Assembly (NCBI RefSeq): GCF_000614205.1
Contig: NZ_BAKN01000028.1
Span: forward strand, 1 to 35,277
DNA: 35,277 nucleotides
DNA from: Hoylesella saccharolytica JCM 17484
GTDB taxonomy: Bacteria > Bacteroidota > Bacteroidia > Bacteroidales > Bacteroidaceae
Reading direction: 5' to 3'
Shown here piece by piece: positions 26,446 through 35,277 of the stretch; within the stretch, counting starts at the first letter, position 1, and every line of letters begins with the position of its first letter. A program made the position numbers and the translations under genes. Under the pieces are notes generated by a model. The model was not told the origin of the DNA and ran no database searches. It saw only the letters and a program-made list of their open reading frames with translations.

Positions 26446-27735
26446 TCAATTAAGTTTGTCGTCAAGCATTTCAAATCCGCAATAAGGAATAAGCACTTTG
26501 GGTACACGTATTCCTTCAGGTGTTTGATTGTTCTCGATAATTGCTGCAACTATGCGCGGTAGAGCTAAAGCTGAACCGTTTAGCGTATGACAAAGATCTA
26601 TCCTCTTGTCATCTGTACGTCTGTAGCGACATTTTAACCGATTGGCCTGATAACTTTCAAAGTTAGATACCGATGAAACTTCTAACCAACGTTTTTGCGC
26701 TGCACTCCAAACCTCGAAGTCGTAACAAATAGACGAGGTGAAACTCATATCTCCACCACAAAGCAAAAGGATGCGATAGGGTAGGTCCAACTTCTGCAAT
26801 AGACCCTCTACATGTGTAAGCATCTCTTTATGAGATGTGTGCGAGTGTTCCGGCTTGTCAATACGAACAATTTCAACTTTATCAAATTGATGCAGGCGGT
26901 TTAGTCCGCGAACATCTTTTCCGTATGACCCCGCCTCACGTCGGAAACAGGCAGAGTAGGCACAACGTTTGATAGGAAGTTCTTTTTCGTCAAGAATAAC
27001 ATCGCGGAAAATATTGGTTACAGGTACCTCTGCTGTAGGAATAAGGTATAAATCGTCTGTTTCCGCATGATACATCTGCCCCTCTTTATCGGGTAATTGG
27101 CCTGTTCCGTATCCTGAGGCCTGATTAACAACGAGTGGAGGTTGCACCTCCAAATATCCGCTTTTACGTGCTTCGTCTAGAAAAAACGCCTCTAATGCGC
27201 GTTGTAGCCGGGCCATTTTACCTATATAGATAGGAAAACCGGCACCTGTTATTTTAACACCGAGGTCGAAGTCAATAAGATTAAACTTCTTGCACAAATC
27301 CCAATGGCACATGGCATCTGTCGACAGATTGGGCATTACACCCCCTTCTTTTACTACAATATTATCTGTTGCGTCTTTCCCTTCAGGTACTTCGTCTGCC
27401 GGAATATTGGGAATGTTACATAGCAATGTTGCCAACTCCTTCTCGGCTTCATCCATCTGCAACTGCAATTCTTTATCGTTTTCTTTATATCCGGATACTT
27501 TTTCTTTCACAGCATTTGCCTCATCGGCTTTGCCTTCCTTCATAAGCATACCGATTTGTTTGGACAGTAGGTTAACCTCTTGCTTGTTTTTGTCTAATTT
27601 TTGCTGTGCTTCTCGTCTACGCTTATCCGTTTCAAGAACATTTTTTATAGCTTCTTCAGCCCCTTTAAAATGTTTTTTTTCCAATCCCTTAATTACACGT
27701 TCGGTTTCCTCACCGATGAGTTTAAGTGTAAGCAT
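26446..27735 (-). CDS. serS: Seryl-tRNA synthetase
   Basis: This complete 429-residue class II synthetase charges tRNA-Ser. The N-terminal ~110 residues form the long antiparallel coiled coil that contacts the tRNA extra arm. The catalytic core has motif 2 CFRREAGSYGKDVRGLNRLH (about 268-287) and motif 3 GSALALPRIVAAIIENNQ (about 388-405). A well-formed Bacteroidetes promoter precedes it (separate entry). Confidence 0.97.
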   Translation of the reverse strand: MLTLKLIGEETERVIKGLEKKHFKGAEEAIKNVLETDKRRREAQQKLDKNKQEVNLLSKQIGMLMKEGKADEANAVKEKVSGYKENDKELQLQMDEAEKELATLLCNIPNIPADEVPEGKDATDNIVVKEGGVMPNLSTDAMCHWDLCKKFNLIDFDLGVKITGAGFPIYIGKMARLQRALEAFFLDEARKSGYLEVQPPLVVNQASGYGTGQLPDKEGQMYHAETDDLYLIPTAEVPVTNIFRDVILDEKELPIKRCAYSACFRREAGSYGKDVRGLNRLHQFDKVEIVRIDKPEHSHTSHKEMLTHVEGLLQKLDLPYRILLLCGGDMSFTSSICYDFEVWSAAQKRWLEVSSVSNFESYQANRLKCRYRRTDDKRIDLCHTLNGSALALPRIVAAIIENNQTPEGIRVPKVLIPYCGFEMLDDKLN

Positions 27736-27768
27736 ACGTTATTTATTTACTGTGTTATAATTTTCTCG

Positions 27769-27799
27769 CAAATTTACTAATTTATTTTCTACATGCAAA
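27769..27799 (-). promoter_or_regulatory. serS promoter, Bacteroidetes TTTG/TAnnTTTG type
   Basis: On the - strand, TTTG at 27799-27796 and TAAATTTG at 27776-27769 are separated by exactly 19 bp, the consensus layout for the Bacteroidetes primary sigma factor. The serS ATG is 33 bp further downstream. Confidence 0.75.
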
Positions 27800-28645
27800 G
27801 TTTTATCGGGGATAACGCGAAAGGTGCTTACATATTGAGCAAAAGATACCTGTCTGTTCTGTGTTCGTTTCTCTAATCCGTTCGAAGAAGTGTAGATTTT
27901 GTGCTGTCTGCATTTTTGTACCTTTTTACCTTCCCACTTTATTATTTTGAACATACTTTCAATTCGTAACTTTTTTAACGCTTTTAACCTTTTGTTGGTT
28001 TTCTCTTTCCTTTACATTTTAACATTTCAAAATAGCAACAAGATTTCTTTTATTTGTTCAAAAAATAGAGGTAAAAATTTAAAAGCATAACTTTTGCATG
28101 CTAAAAGCATAGCTTTGAAAGTGTAAAAGCATATCTTTTGGATTGCAAAACCTACACTTTTGTAATGTGAAAAACAATGTTTTTAGGGCGTTTTAAAGGG
28201 ATAAAAAGATAATAAAGTATACCTATATTTTCATAACTTTTTAATTACCAGAAAGATAAGAAACTGAAAATCCTTGCGATTTTACTAGCCAATTGTTTCT
28301 TTGTAAATTTGAATGGCCTTCTCCGAGCGTGGCAATCACTTTTTTAACAATCGTAAAACTTACGAATTGGAAGTTTCTTTACCTATATCGTAACAATCAG
28401 GTAAATGAACATAAATGTAAGCCCATATTCCCTGTATCTTTTCTTTATATCATAATTTTATCCGAACTATTGTTTCTTAATATATAAAATACGCTAATTC
28501 GGGATAAGAAATATAACGATTTACTAAATCAAAGGCTTGTAACAAGGTATGTTAACAGGAACAAAATAAGCAGAATCTTTTCTGTATATGCAGCATATAC
28601 CCTACCCTAAATCCAACCTACCAGATACAAATAACTTTGCAAGGC
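27800..28645. other. AT-rich intergenic region without a supported gene
   Basis: This ~850-bp gap between addB and the serS promoter contains no open frame that looks like a protein. Its most ordered part is a 22-bp periodic repeat at 28081-28190 (separate entry). The rest is T-rich and A-rich low-complexity sequence. The addB end is at 28646. Confidence 0.5.
28081..28190. repeat. 22-bp tandem degenerate repeat, about five units
   Basis: Units begin at 28081, 28103, 28125, 28147 and 28169. The first three start AAAAGCATAnCTTT, and the fourth reads AAAACCTACACTTTT; the fifth is much decayed. In units 1, 3 and 4 the core has AAAA/TTTT-type dyad symmetry. The exact 22-bp period (two helical turns) would put each dyad on the same DNA face. 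Confidence 0.65.
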
Positions 28646-31519
28646 CTATTCCCCACAAAGCTTCTTATAAGGACAAAGGGAACATCTGCTTTTATCGAGA
28701 GTGGGTTCAAACGGGAGATTTTTATTGAAAATTTCCCTCAACAGCGATTGCATTCGCTCCCAAAACTCATCCTTTAATGCATCGACATCTGTTATTTTCT
28801 CCTTTCCAAATGCTAATATCGGGTCGTAATCTTCGGCCGATGCCTGCTGAATAAATAAGAGTGCAGGACTAACGGGAAGGCCTTTCGTATTCCATTGCTG
28901 TGACTGCCGCACAATCATCGAGTATAGAAGAGCCTGTAGATAATAATCAGAATGCTTTGTGGTGACATTTAAACCGGAGAAAACATCATCCAAACTCTGC
29001 ACCTTTTGGATAGGAATACGCCCCGTTTTATAATCTACTACCCTGATTAAACGGCCTTGCTCGGTGGTTATTTCATCAAGTCGGTCGATATATCCACCCA
29101 ATCGAAGCGAATACATATCACCATCTACGGGTATTTCAACATCTGTATAAAACTTTTCTTCCATTGCAAGAATAGAGAACGGAGCCAGCCGTTTATCTAT
29201 CTGCAAAAGTTGTTTCAGATAGCTGATAATTACCCCTCGATTAATCAGTTGCAAGCCGTTATACTCGGGATGGCTCTGTTTGTTTTTTACCTTGAATAAC
29301 TCTTCATTAAACACTTGGTCTACAATTCTCTGCAAAGCACTTTTATCCGAGTTGAAACTTTTAAGTTCTTCGGGCCTGACAACCTGATTTTTATCCATCA
29401 ATTGCTCATAAATCAGCTGCGAACATCGGTGAAAAATATTACCGAATGTACGATTATCTATCTCGTCGGTCTCGTTATCAGCCTCTTTTAAGCCCGCCAG
29501 TGTGTAATAAAAAAACTGTAACGGACAGCGAAGATAACGGTTGATGGCCGTAGGCGACAGCTCTTTTAAAGCCAATAAAGCTGCCATTATCGTGTCTGTT
29601 TTATCTATTTTCTGCGGCCGGGTGATAACCGGTATCTGTCCTGCTTGAATAGATTTGCGGTCGATAAAATGCCCACTTTCGACCATTAACTGTAACATAA
29701 AGCGGCTCATCTCGCCCGTATGACCATCTTCTGTTGAATTATTGTAAAGCAAAGTGATGTTTTTTGCTCTTTGCAAAAGCCGATGAAAATAATACGAATA
29801 AATGGCAACTTTGTTGTCTATGGTGGTCAGTCCGTAGGCCTTTCGAATGGAATAGGGAATAAACGAAGCATCGTTAACCGACTTGGGTATGCACCCTTCA
29901 TTGCAAGAAAGTAGTAAGAGATTGTCGAAATCGAGGTTACGAGTTTCGAGCATACCCATCACCTGCAAACCAATAACCGGTTCACCATGGAACGGAATAC
30001 TAGTGGTTTGTATCAATTGGGTTATCAATCGTTGCAAGGTAACTATATCAACATCCAGTTCTTCGGTGTCTATAAGCTCTGATAACCTATTAAACAAGGT
30101 GTACATTCTGAACACCGCCTCTTTTAAAAGCTGATCATCAGTATCTTTTGAAGCCTTTCCCAACGCTTGCAAAATGGTTAAAATCCATTTTAAAAGCTGC
30201 GAATTAAAACCTTGGACACTATCAACAGTAGCATCCCAATCAGAGAAAAGTAATTGTAAAGCAGTATCTTTTGAAAGCTCGTCTTTCGAAGGATAGTACA
30301 CCCAATGCGCCTCTAAATAGGACAGTAGCTCTGTACTTTTTTCTGAAAGCAAAAGTGTGTAAGGATGTCTCAGCACCGGTCTGATATAATGCAACCGATA
30401 TTTGTCGGTATTTTTTACACGTCCAATAGTCTGCATCACGATTAGCGAATTGACAAAAGCGTAAACAGGCGACTGAGAAAGCGGAAAACCCGTGGTAATA
30501 TTTACATTCTCTACAGCTGATGGAAGACTATGAATAACCGTCTGCAACAAGGCTTCATTATAAAGTACAATAGCTGTTTTTCGTCCTGCTTGGATATAAT
30601 CTTTCTGTTTTAACCATTCGGATACATAGCGTGCTTGTATAGTTTCGGTAGATGCAGAAATAAAAGTGATGTTTTTTTTCTTATTCAGATTATCGTAGAT
30701 GTCTTTGTCTTTGTTGGATAATTCATTGGGAAAAGCTGACAGATATTGACGAATATACGTTCCCGCTTCATTAGAGACACCCTCCATATAATAGGTATCA
30801 AAGTCCCAATAAAATCTTGCCTTACCCGCCTTAACCAATCTGGCAAACAGTTTTTGTTCAACTTGTTGTAGCATATTAAAGCCCACAAAAACATAAGTAT
30901 CTGCGTTAAAATCGATCTCTTGGTTGGTTACCACGCTGCGATAAAGCGCGCCTTCGTAAGCCAGACCTTCGGCTTTAAGGTGCTCGTTATACTGATGATA
31001 AATCTTACCGAAGTTTTTCCAGAGTTGAAGAAAACGACGTTTCAACTCGGTGTTATACTCTTCGGAGAAATGGACGAAAAACTTTTTCAAGGTCTCTCGC
31101 TGTTCTTCTGTCAGATAAGAGATATCATCCAGTTCATGAATATTGCTGATATTGTTAAACAGATGATCGGCATCTACCATGTTCTTATCAATATCATCAA
31201 AATCAGACAGCATCAACTGTCCCCATCCATAAAAGTGATCAAGTGTTTCGCTACTTCCTGTACAAACCGTATATACTTTGTGTAAATCGCAAATAAGTTT
31301 AATGTCATCACCTATATTCAGGTTACTATAATTACAGAAAAGCTGACTAATGGTAAGATAAGACGGGCTCCATAGCGGCCGATCGGTTAATCTGGCCAGA
31401 TATTCGTTCAGAAAGAGGGATGCTCTTTTATTAGGAAAGACCACGACAACACGAGATAAATCATTGCCAAACTTGCTTAAAAGGTCTTCTGCTACACATT
31501 CCAAAAATGTCTTTTTCAT
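28646..31519 (-). CDS. addB: AddB-like PD-(D/E)XK nuclease/inactivated helicase subunit
   Basis: This 957-residue protein is the partner of the adjacent UvrD-like helicase in a RecBCD/AddAB-type enzyme for double-strand break repair. The N-terminus (VVVVFPNKRASLFLNEYLA) is the degenerate helicase start of AddB. The C-terminus has SPTAINRYLRCPLQFFYYTL, the nuclease strand VVDYKTGRIP and the final CSLCPYKKLC (946-955), whose cysteines, together with the one in RCPLQFF, can hold the 4Fe-4S cluster of AddB. Its start overlaps the helicase stop (ATGA, 31516-31519). No lesion is seen. Confidence 0.9.
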   Translation of the reverse strand: MKKTFLECVAEDLLSKFGNDLSRVVVVFPNKRASLFLNEYLARLTDRPLWSPSYLTISQLFCNYSNLNIGDDIKLICDLHKVYTVCTGSSETLDHFYGWGQLMLSDFDDIDKNMVDADHLFNNISNIHELDDISYLTEEQRETLKKFFVHFSEEYNTELKRRFLQLWKNFGKIYHQYNEHLKAEGLAYEGALYRSVVTNQEIDFNADTYVFVGFNMLQQVEQKLFARLVKAGKARFYWDFDTYYMEGVSNEAGTYIRQYLSAFPNELSNKDKDIYDNLNKKKNITFISASTETIQARYVSEWLKQKDYIQAGRKTAIVLYNEALLQTVIHSLPSAVENVNITTGFPLSQSPVYAFVNSLIVMQTIGRVKNTDKYRLHYIRPVLRHPYTLLLSEKSTELLSYLEAHWVYYPSKDELSKDTALQLLFSDWDATVDSVQGFNSQLLKWILTILQALGKASKDTDDQLLKEAVFRMYTLFNRLSELIDTEELDVDIVTLQRLITQLIQTTSIPFHGEPVIGLQVMGMLETRNLDFDNLLLLSCNEGCIPKSVNDASFIPYSIRKAYGLTTIDNKVAIYSYYFHRLLQRAKNITLLYNNSTEDGHTGEMSRFMLQLMVESGHFIDRKSIQAGQIPVITRPQKIDKTDTIMAALLALKELSPTAINRYLRCPLQFFYYTLAGLKEADNETDEIDNRTFGNIFHRCSQLIYEQLMDKNQVVRPEELKSFNSDKSALQRIVDQVFNEELFKVKNKQSHPEYNGLQLINRGVIISYLKQLLQIDKRLAPFSILAMEEKFYTDVEIPVDGDMYSLRLGGYIDRLDEITTEQGRLIRVVDYKTGRIPIQKVQSLDDVFSGLNVTTKHSDYYLQALLYSMIVRQSQQWNTKGLPVSPALLFIQQASAEDYDPILAFGKEKITDVDALKDEFWERMQSLLREIFNKNLPFEPTLDKSRCSLCPYKKLCGE

Positions 31520-32472
31520 TTTACTTCCACGATTTTATTACTGTAAACAAACCATAAGAATCCCTTGATACGTGTATATCCCATATCCAAAAGCAACGCC
31601 ATATAATTATGAATTTGGTCGTGATACTCGTCTTTGGGTTTACCAAACTTAAAGTCGATAACAATCATTTCATTTCCATCGGTAATCACTCGGTCGGGCC
31701 TGTGTTCCACAACTTGGTTGGTCAGTGGGTCAACTGATAAAATAGAGCACTCATTAAACAAGGTCCATTTCGGCGCAAACCAGGCTTTGACCCGTTCATC
31801 TTCAAATCTTGCTTTCAGAAGCGACAAGAGTTTGTCTTTCGTCAGCATGTCATCATAGAGTATTCCATCAAATTCCAGCTGTTGAAGAACCGACGGAACA
31901 TCGTCCAAAGTACGTATTCGAGCAAAAATACTATGCAAAACATTGCCCAGTGTAATATATCCCTGCTGCTCGTTGTCGTCCTTTCCATTGATAAAATCAA
32001 GGCTTTTGTTGCTTTGCACAAACTGAGCCTTATTTTGATAAGCATTGATTTCTATTGTCACAGGTTTGGGCGACACATTGAAAACATTATTGGTTGGCGT
32101 TACAGACTTTGTTTCTGTAAGCGCTTCGACGTACAAGTTTCCATACGAAAACGATATATCATCGGGATATTCGTCAGAACCTGCTTGCAATACGCTTTCA
32201 GGCAGCCGGGCATGAACATCATTCAGACTTTGTTGAATAATAGCCGAACGGGTATTAGACTTGCCTATTTTACCATAAACGAACAGGTTTTTGCCGGCTC
32301 TGGTAAAGGCAACGTATAGCAAATTCATATTATCTACCCGGTTTTGCAAATGCTCTTGTAGATAATCTTCTTCAAAAATAGACTCTTTCATCTGCTTAGG
32401 ATTGAAGTCTACAGGTATCAGTGGAAGCTGATTGAAAGGCGAACTGTCGGGCGAACACCAAAGGGTTGTACC
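31516..32472 (-). CDS. addA: AddA-like helicase-nuclease, part 3 (C-terminal, shifted frame)
   Basis: This carries the end of the AddA-type protein. It continues from ...WTIEKN as GTTLWCSPDSSPFN, then helicase motif VI NLLYVAFTRAGKNLFVYG and a C-terminal PD-(D/E)XK nuclease with RPDRVITD and MIVIDFKFG. Adding one A to the A6 run (+ strand T6 at 32474-32479) joins it to part 2. The nuclease residues (D and K in IDFKFG) are present. Confidence 0.88.
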   Translation of the reverse strand, partial: GTTLWCSPDSSPFNQLPLIPVDFNPKQMKESIFEEDYLQEHLQNRVDNMNLLYVAFTRAGKNLFVYGKIGKSNTRSAIIQQSLNDVHARLPESVLQAGSDEYPDDISFSYGNLYVEALTETKSVTPTNNVFNVSPKPVTIEINAYQNKAQFVQSNKSLDFINGKDDNEQQGYITLGNVLHSIFARIRTLDDVPSVLQQLEFDGILYDDMLTKDKLLSLLKARFEDERVKAWFAPKWTLFNECSILSVDPLTNQVVEHRPDRVITDGNEMIVIDFKFGKPKDEYHDQIHNYMALLLDMGYTRIKGFLWFVYSNKIVEVK

Positions 32473-32474
32473 GT

Positions 32475-34217
32475 TTTTTCGATTGTCCAATCGCAAAAGG
32501 GCACAATTGTATGGTCAAATTCCAATCCTTTACTTTTATGAATCGTTATCAATCGTACACCATTCAACTCATCGCTTTGAATGGCTTTATCCATCATATT
32601 AGTTTCCCATTCTTCTAAAAGAGCATCTATATCGGCAGAGGTTTCGGTAAGAAACTTGCTCAATCGGTCATAAAAAGTACAGATATAAGCACTCTCATCC
32701 TTTAAGGTATTTAGCTGAAAAGCATTGTAAATATGCTCTACTAATGTATAAATAGGAAGAGAGCTAAGTGCTACCCGCCTTTGCCAAAACGCTTCCGGAA
32801 GATACGAAGTAAGCTCTTTATCGTCAAGAAAGAGATGTCGATCGGATATGTTTTTCCCCAAGATATGCGTCTGATAGGCTTTTACCAGATTAGCAATAAG
32901 CAGTTTATCGGTAGGGCGTATTAACACTTTAAGCGCATCGATAATAATATTTACCCCGAGTGAAGCGCGTAATTTAAAAGCTTCGTCTGAGATAATTTGC
33001 ACGTCGGGTAATGTTTGCATCAGGTAATCGGCTATCAAACCGATGGTATTATTATCTCTAACGAGAATAGCAATATCTTTGGGTTGAGCTTTTTGGTCTA
33101 TCAATTGCACTATCGTTTCACGAATACGGGCTAACATTCGTTCTTCGCTATCGGCCGAAGAAAACAATTCTACCTGCACCAGCCCCTGTGAACGCTTGCG
33201 TTCGGGCACTGTTTGCACAACGTCTTGATAGGCTGTTTGCAGTTGTTTGGCACCTTCCGGGTCTTCCGCAGCTAAGGTTTGATACTCTAAATTTGCTGCA
33301 ACAGTAAAGAAAGCATTATTAAAATCGATAACATTACGCTCCGATCGATAATTCATTGTCATTCGTTCGACCTTAAAAGAAGCAGGAGCCGAGGTGAATT
33401 CTTTTTCAATATCATTAAGTAATCGCCAGTCTCCAGAACGCCATCGATAAATACTTTGCTTCACATCGCCTACAATAAGGTTTTGCGAGTCTTGGTGACT
33501 CATACACTCTTGTAACAACACCTTAAAGTTTTTCCACTGTATGGTAGACGTATCTTGAAACTCATCTACCATGATATGCTCCAACTGTGTGCCAATCTTT
33601 TCAAAAATAAACGGAGAATCATTATCTTGAATCAGAGAATTTAGAAGGGTCTGCGTGTCGCTGAGAAGAAATCGGTTAGAGTCGGTATTAATTTCTCTTA
33701 TCCGTTTTTCGATACTTTCCAACAGTCTTAATTGATCAAGATGACGCAGGGTTAAACGTGCAGATTTATAAAGTTTCAGCTGTTTTTTTCGAACCTCTTC
33801 CGAGCGAAGCAGATAATCAAAAAGCTGTTCGCGCACTACCGTTAAGGTATAACCGTCACCATCTCGTTCAGCTTTATTTACCCAATTATTAGGATCAGCG
33901 AGGGCATCAGTTACTCTCGCAGTGAGCAGTTTATCTGTATCATAAACGCCCTTTTTAATCTTTTCAAAATAGCCACACACTCCGGTGGTGCCATAAGCAA
34001 AATCTTTTATCTCGAGGTGATTATCGGATAATATTCTGTCAAAGCCAACAGCAATATCTTCTAACTTGGCTTTTGCCTCGGTTTCGATGGTTCTGATGGT
34101 CTTGACATATCGTTCGTAAGCCTGTTCGTCAGAAAGAAATTGGTTCAGTTTTTTATAATTACTCTTATAACTATCTTTAAAAATATTCTCTCCGAATTTC
34201 TTTATCTTACCGATAAC
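32475..34217 (-). CDS. addA: AddA-like helicase-nuclease, part 2 (middle, shifted frame)
   Basis: This is the central helicase region: VDEFQDTSTIQW (motif II), IVGDVKQSIYRWRSGD (motif III), MNYRSERNVIDFNN (motif IV) and IHKSKGLEFDHTIVPF (motif V). The frame is open from about 34217, although the first ATG is at 33980, and its sequence VIGKIKKFGENIF follows directly on part 1. It ends at the A6-run break. Confidence 0.88.
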
Positions 34218-34219
34218 AT

Positions 34220-34759
34220 TCCAGTTTTATCGTCAGAAATGTTTTGTTTGATGTAAGACATAATCCATCCCAAGATTTTACTTGATGTTTGCAAACCCTC
34301 TATCAGTTCGTCTACCGCCTGCTGTTCTATCTGATAATCGTTCAAACCGATATGCAGATTAGCGGTTAAATCCAACTCTCTGGCCAAATTACGCAATACA
34401 CTTTGAAAAAAGGTATCTATCGTTTCTACCCTGAAATAGTTGTAATTATGAAGCAGATTGTTTAAGGCAATGCCTGCTTGTTGGGCAACATATTCTGCTG
34501 AAACATCAAGCTCTGAAGTAATCTTTTCTAAATAACTCTGCGAGTCGGGAAGCCCTTTCCATATACCGTAAAGCTGACTAAGAATACGAAGTTTCATCTC
34601 TTCGGTGGCTTTATTGGTAAAGGTTACGGCAAGAATATTTTTATAACTACCGGGATTAAGTATCAATATCTTTATATAATTAACCGCTAATGTAAAGGTT
34701 TTGCCGCTACCTGCGCTTGCCTTGTAAATGGTTAAGGGTGTAGAACCGGATTGTTTCAT
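34220..34759 (-). CDS. addA: AddA-like helicase-nuclease, part 1 (N-terminal)
   Basis: This is the start of a UvrD/Rep-type helicase with Walker A ASAGSGKT (14-21), the Ia segment ILAVTFTNKATEEM (about 43-56) and RVETIDTFFQSVLRNLA. The frame departs from homology after DDKTG; restoring one A at 34219-34220 (minus-strand GGAAATG) leads into part 2. All three parts together give about 1081 residues. With AddB it would unwind and degrade DNA ends and prepare them for RecA, and could also act against invading DNA. Confidence 0.88.
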
Positions 34760-35070
34760 ACTATAAAATACTTTTCTGATACGATTATATTACTTACCAG
34801 TGCCCGAATAACTCAAAAGCCAAACCTACAACCAAAATCGTTTCGATTTGAAGCAAAGTCAGCCATTGAGAAAAGAACGCGTCGCCAATCCATAGCCACA
34901 TTCGAAGTAAGAATTTAAGTTTTTAACAGACAAAGCACTGAGATAGATACGTTCATTTCTTCACAAAGGACAAAAATAAATAAAAATCTTCTAAATACCT
35001 TCTGTCAAGCGGGTGAATTAAGCTGTAAGCCACTTCAAAATAAAATTTTGCACACTTTATTCTTATTAAT
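34760..35070. other. Region upstream of addA, no gene seen
   Basis: No open frame looks like a protein. A possible Bacteroidetes -7 element for addA, TAGGTTTG, lies on the - strand at 34828-34821, about 60 bp before the start codon, without a correctly spaced TTTG. Confidence 0.4.
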
Positions 35071-35277
35071 CATACATACGAGGGCTCAGACGTACACTAG
35101 AAAATGATTTAACGTACATCCGAGGTATCGGACGTACGCTAGAAAATAATTTATCGTACATCCGAGGTATCAGACGTACGCTAGAAAATAATTTATCGTA
35201 CATCCGAGGTATCGGACGTACACTAGAAAATAATAGAACGTACATCCGAGGTATCAGACGTACGCTAGAAAATAATT
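35071..35277. repeat. 42-bp tandem repeat array with hairpin units, truncated by the window
   Basis: Units start at 35071 (degenerate), 35113, 35155, 35197 and 35239 (cut by the window end). Each full unit contains CGTAC, TCCGA, a GGTA loop, TCGGA/TCAGA and GTACG/GTACA, which form a stem of two 5-bp blocks, followed by CTAGAAAATAAT as linker. Units differ by only a few bases. There are no unique spacers between repeats. Confidence 0.9.

Noticed and set aside
28293..28487. A 64-residue + strand open frame
   Set aside because: It sits in AT-rich low-complexity sequence and has a hydrophobic composition expected from T-rich DNA; no start signals are visible.
35071..35277. CRISPR array
   Set aside because: The 42-bp units follow each other head to tail with no unique spacers, and no cas genes are present in the window. 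It is a tandem repeat.

Overview
The window looks like a Bacteroidales chromosome. The evidence is Bacteroidetes-type promoter elements (TTTG, 19 bp, TAnnTTTG upstream of serS), weak Shine-Dalgarno use, Bacteroidetes-type mobilization genes (MobC-like, relaxase, DUF6371- and DUF3987-type proteins) and an AT-rich housekeeping right half. Genus is not resolved.

Positions about 337-19964 read as one mobilizable genomic island inserted at the 3' end of mnmE. The last codons of mnmE hold an 11-bp sequence (19954-19964) that recurs as a direct repeat at 337-347, and copies of GGTACAAG/GCGGTACAARTA lie just inside both ends, like integrase arm sites. The left half carries cargo on the + strand: a three-gene HipBST-like toxin-antitoxin set (798-2294), a type I restriction-modification operon hsdM-hsdS-hsdR starting 3 bp later (2298-8294), and a SIR2-APAZ-MID-PIWI short Argonaute of the single-chain SPARSA type (8394-11533). 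The right half is the mobility backbone on the - strand: zinc-finger/HTH protein, triple-HTH protein, tyrosine recombinase, membrane protein, excisionase-like HTH, DUF3987 ATPase, primase-like protein, candidate oriT, then mobC, relaxase and a membrane mobilization protein. A hairpin at 11613-11653 separates the converging cargo and backbone.

Positions 19950-34759 are chromosomal core genes, all on the - strand: udp-like phosphorylase with mnmE, a secreted PD40-type beta-propeller protein, a fused ferredoxin-NADP reductase/glutamate-synthase-like flavoprotein, serS, and an AddB/AddA-type helicase-nuclease pair. The right edge holds a 42-bp tandem array of hairpin-forming units that runs out of the window.

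The sequence has a striking error-like pattern. Eight reading frames (hsdR, the SIR2-Argonaute, DUF3987 protein, integrase, zinc-finger/HTH, flavoprotein, and addA twice) are each broken by what looks like loss of one base, usually in a short single-base run. Island and core genes are both affected, so the breaks may be consensus errors, and the proteins may be intact in the organism.
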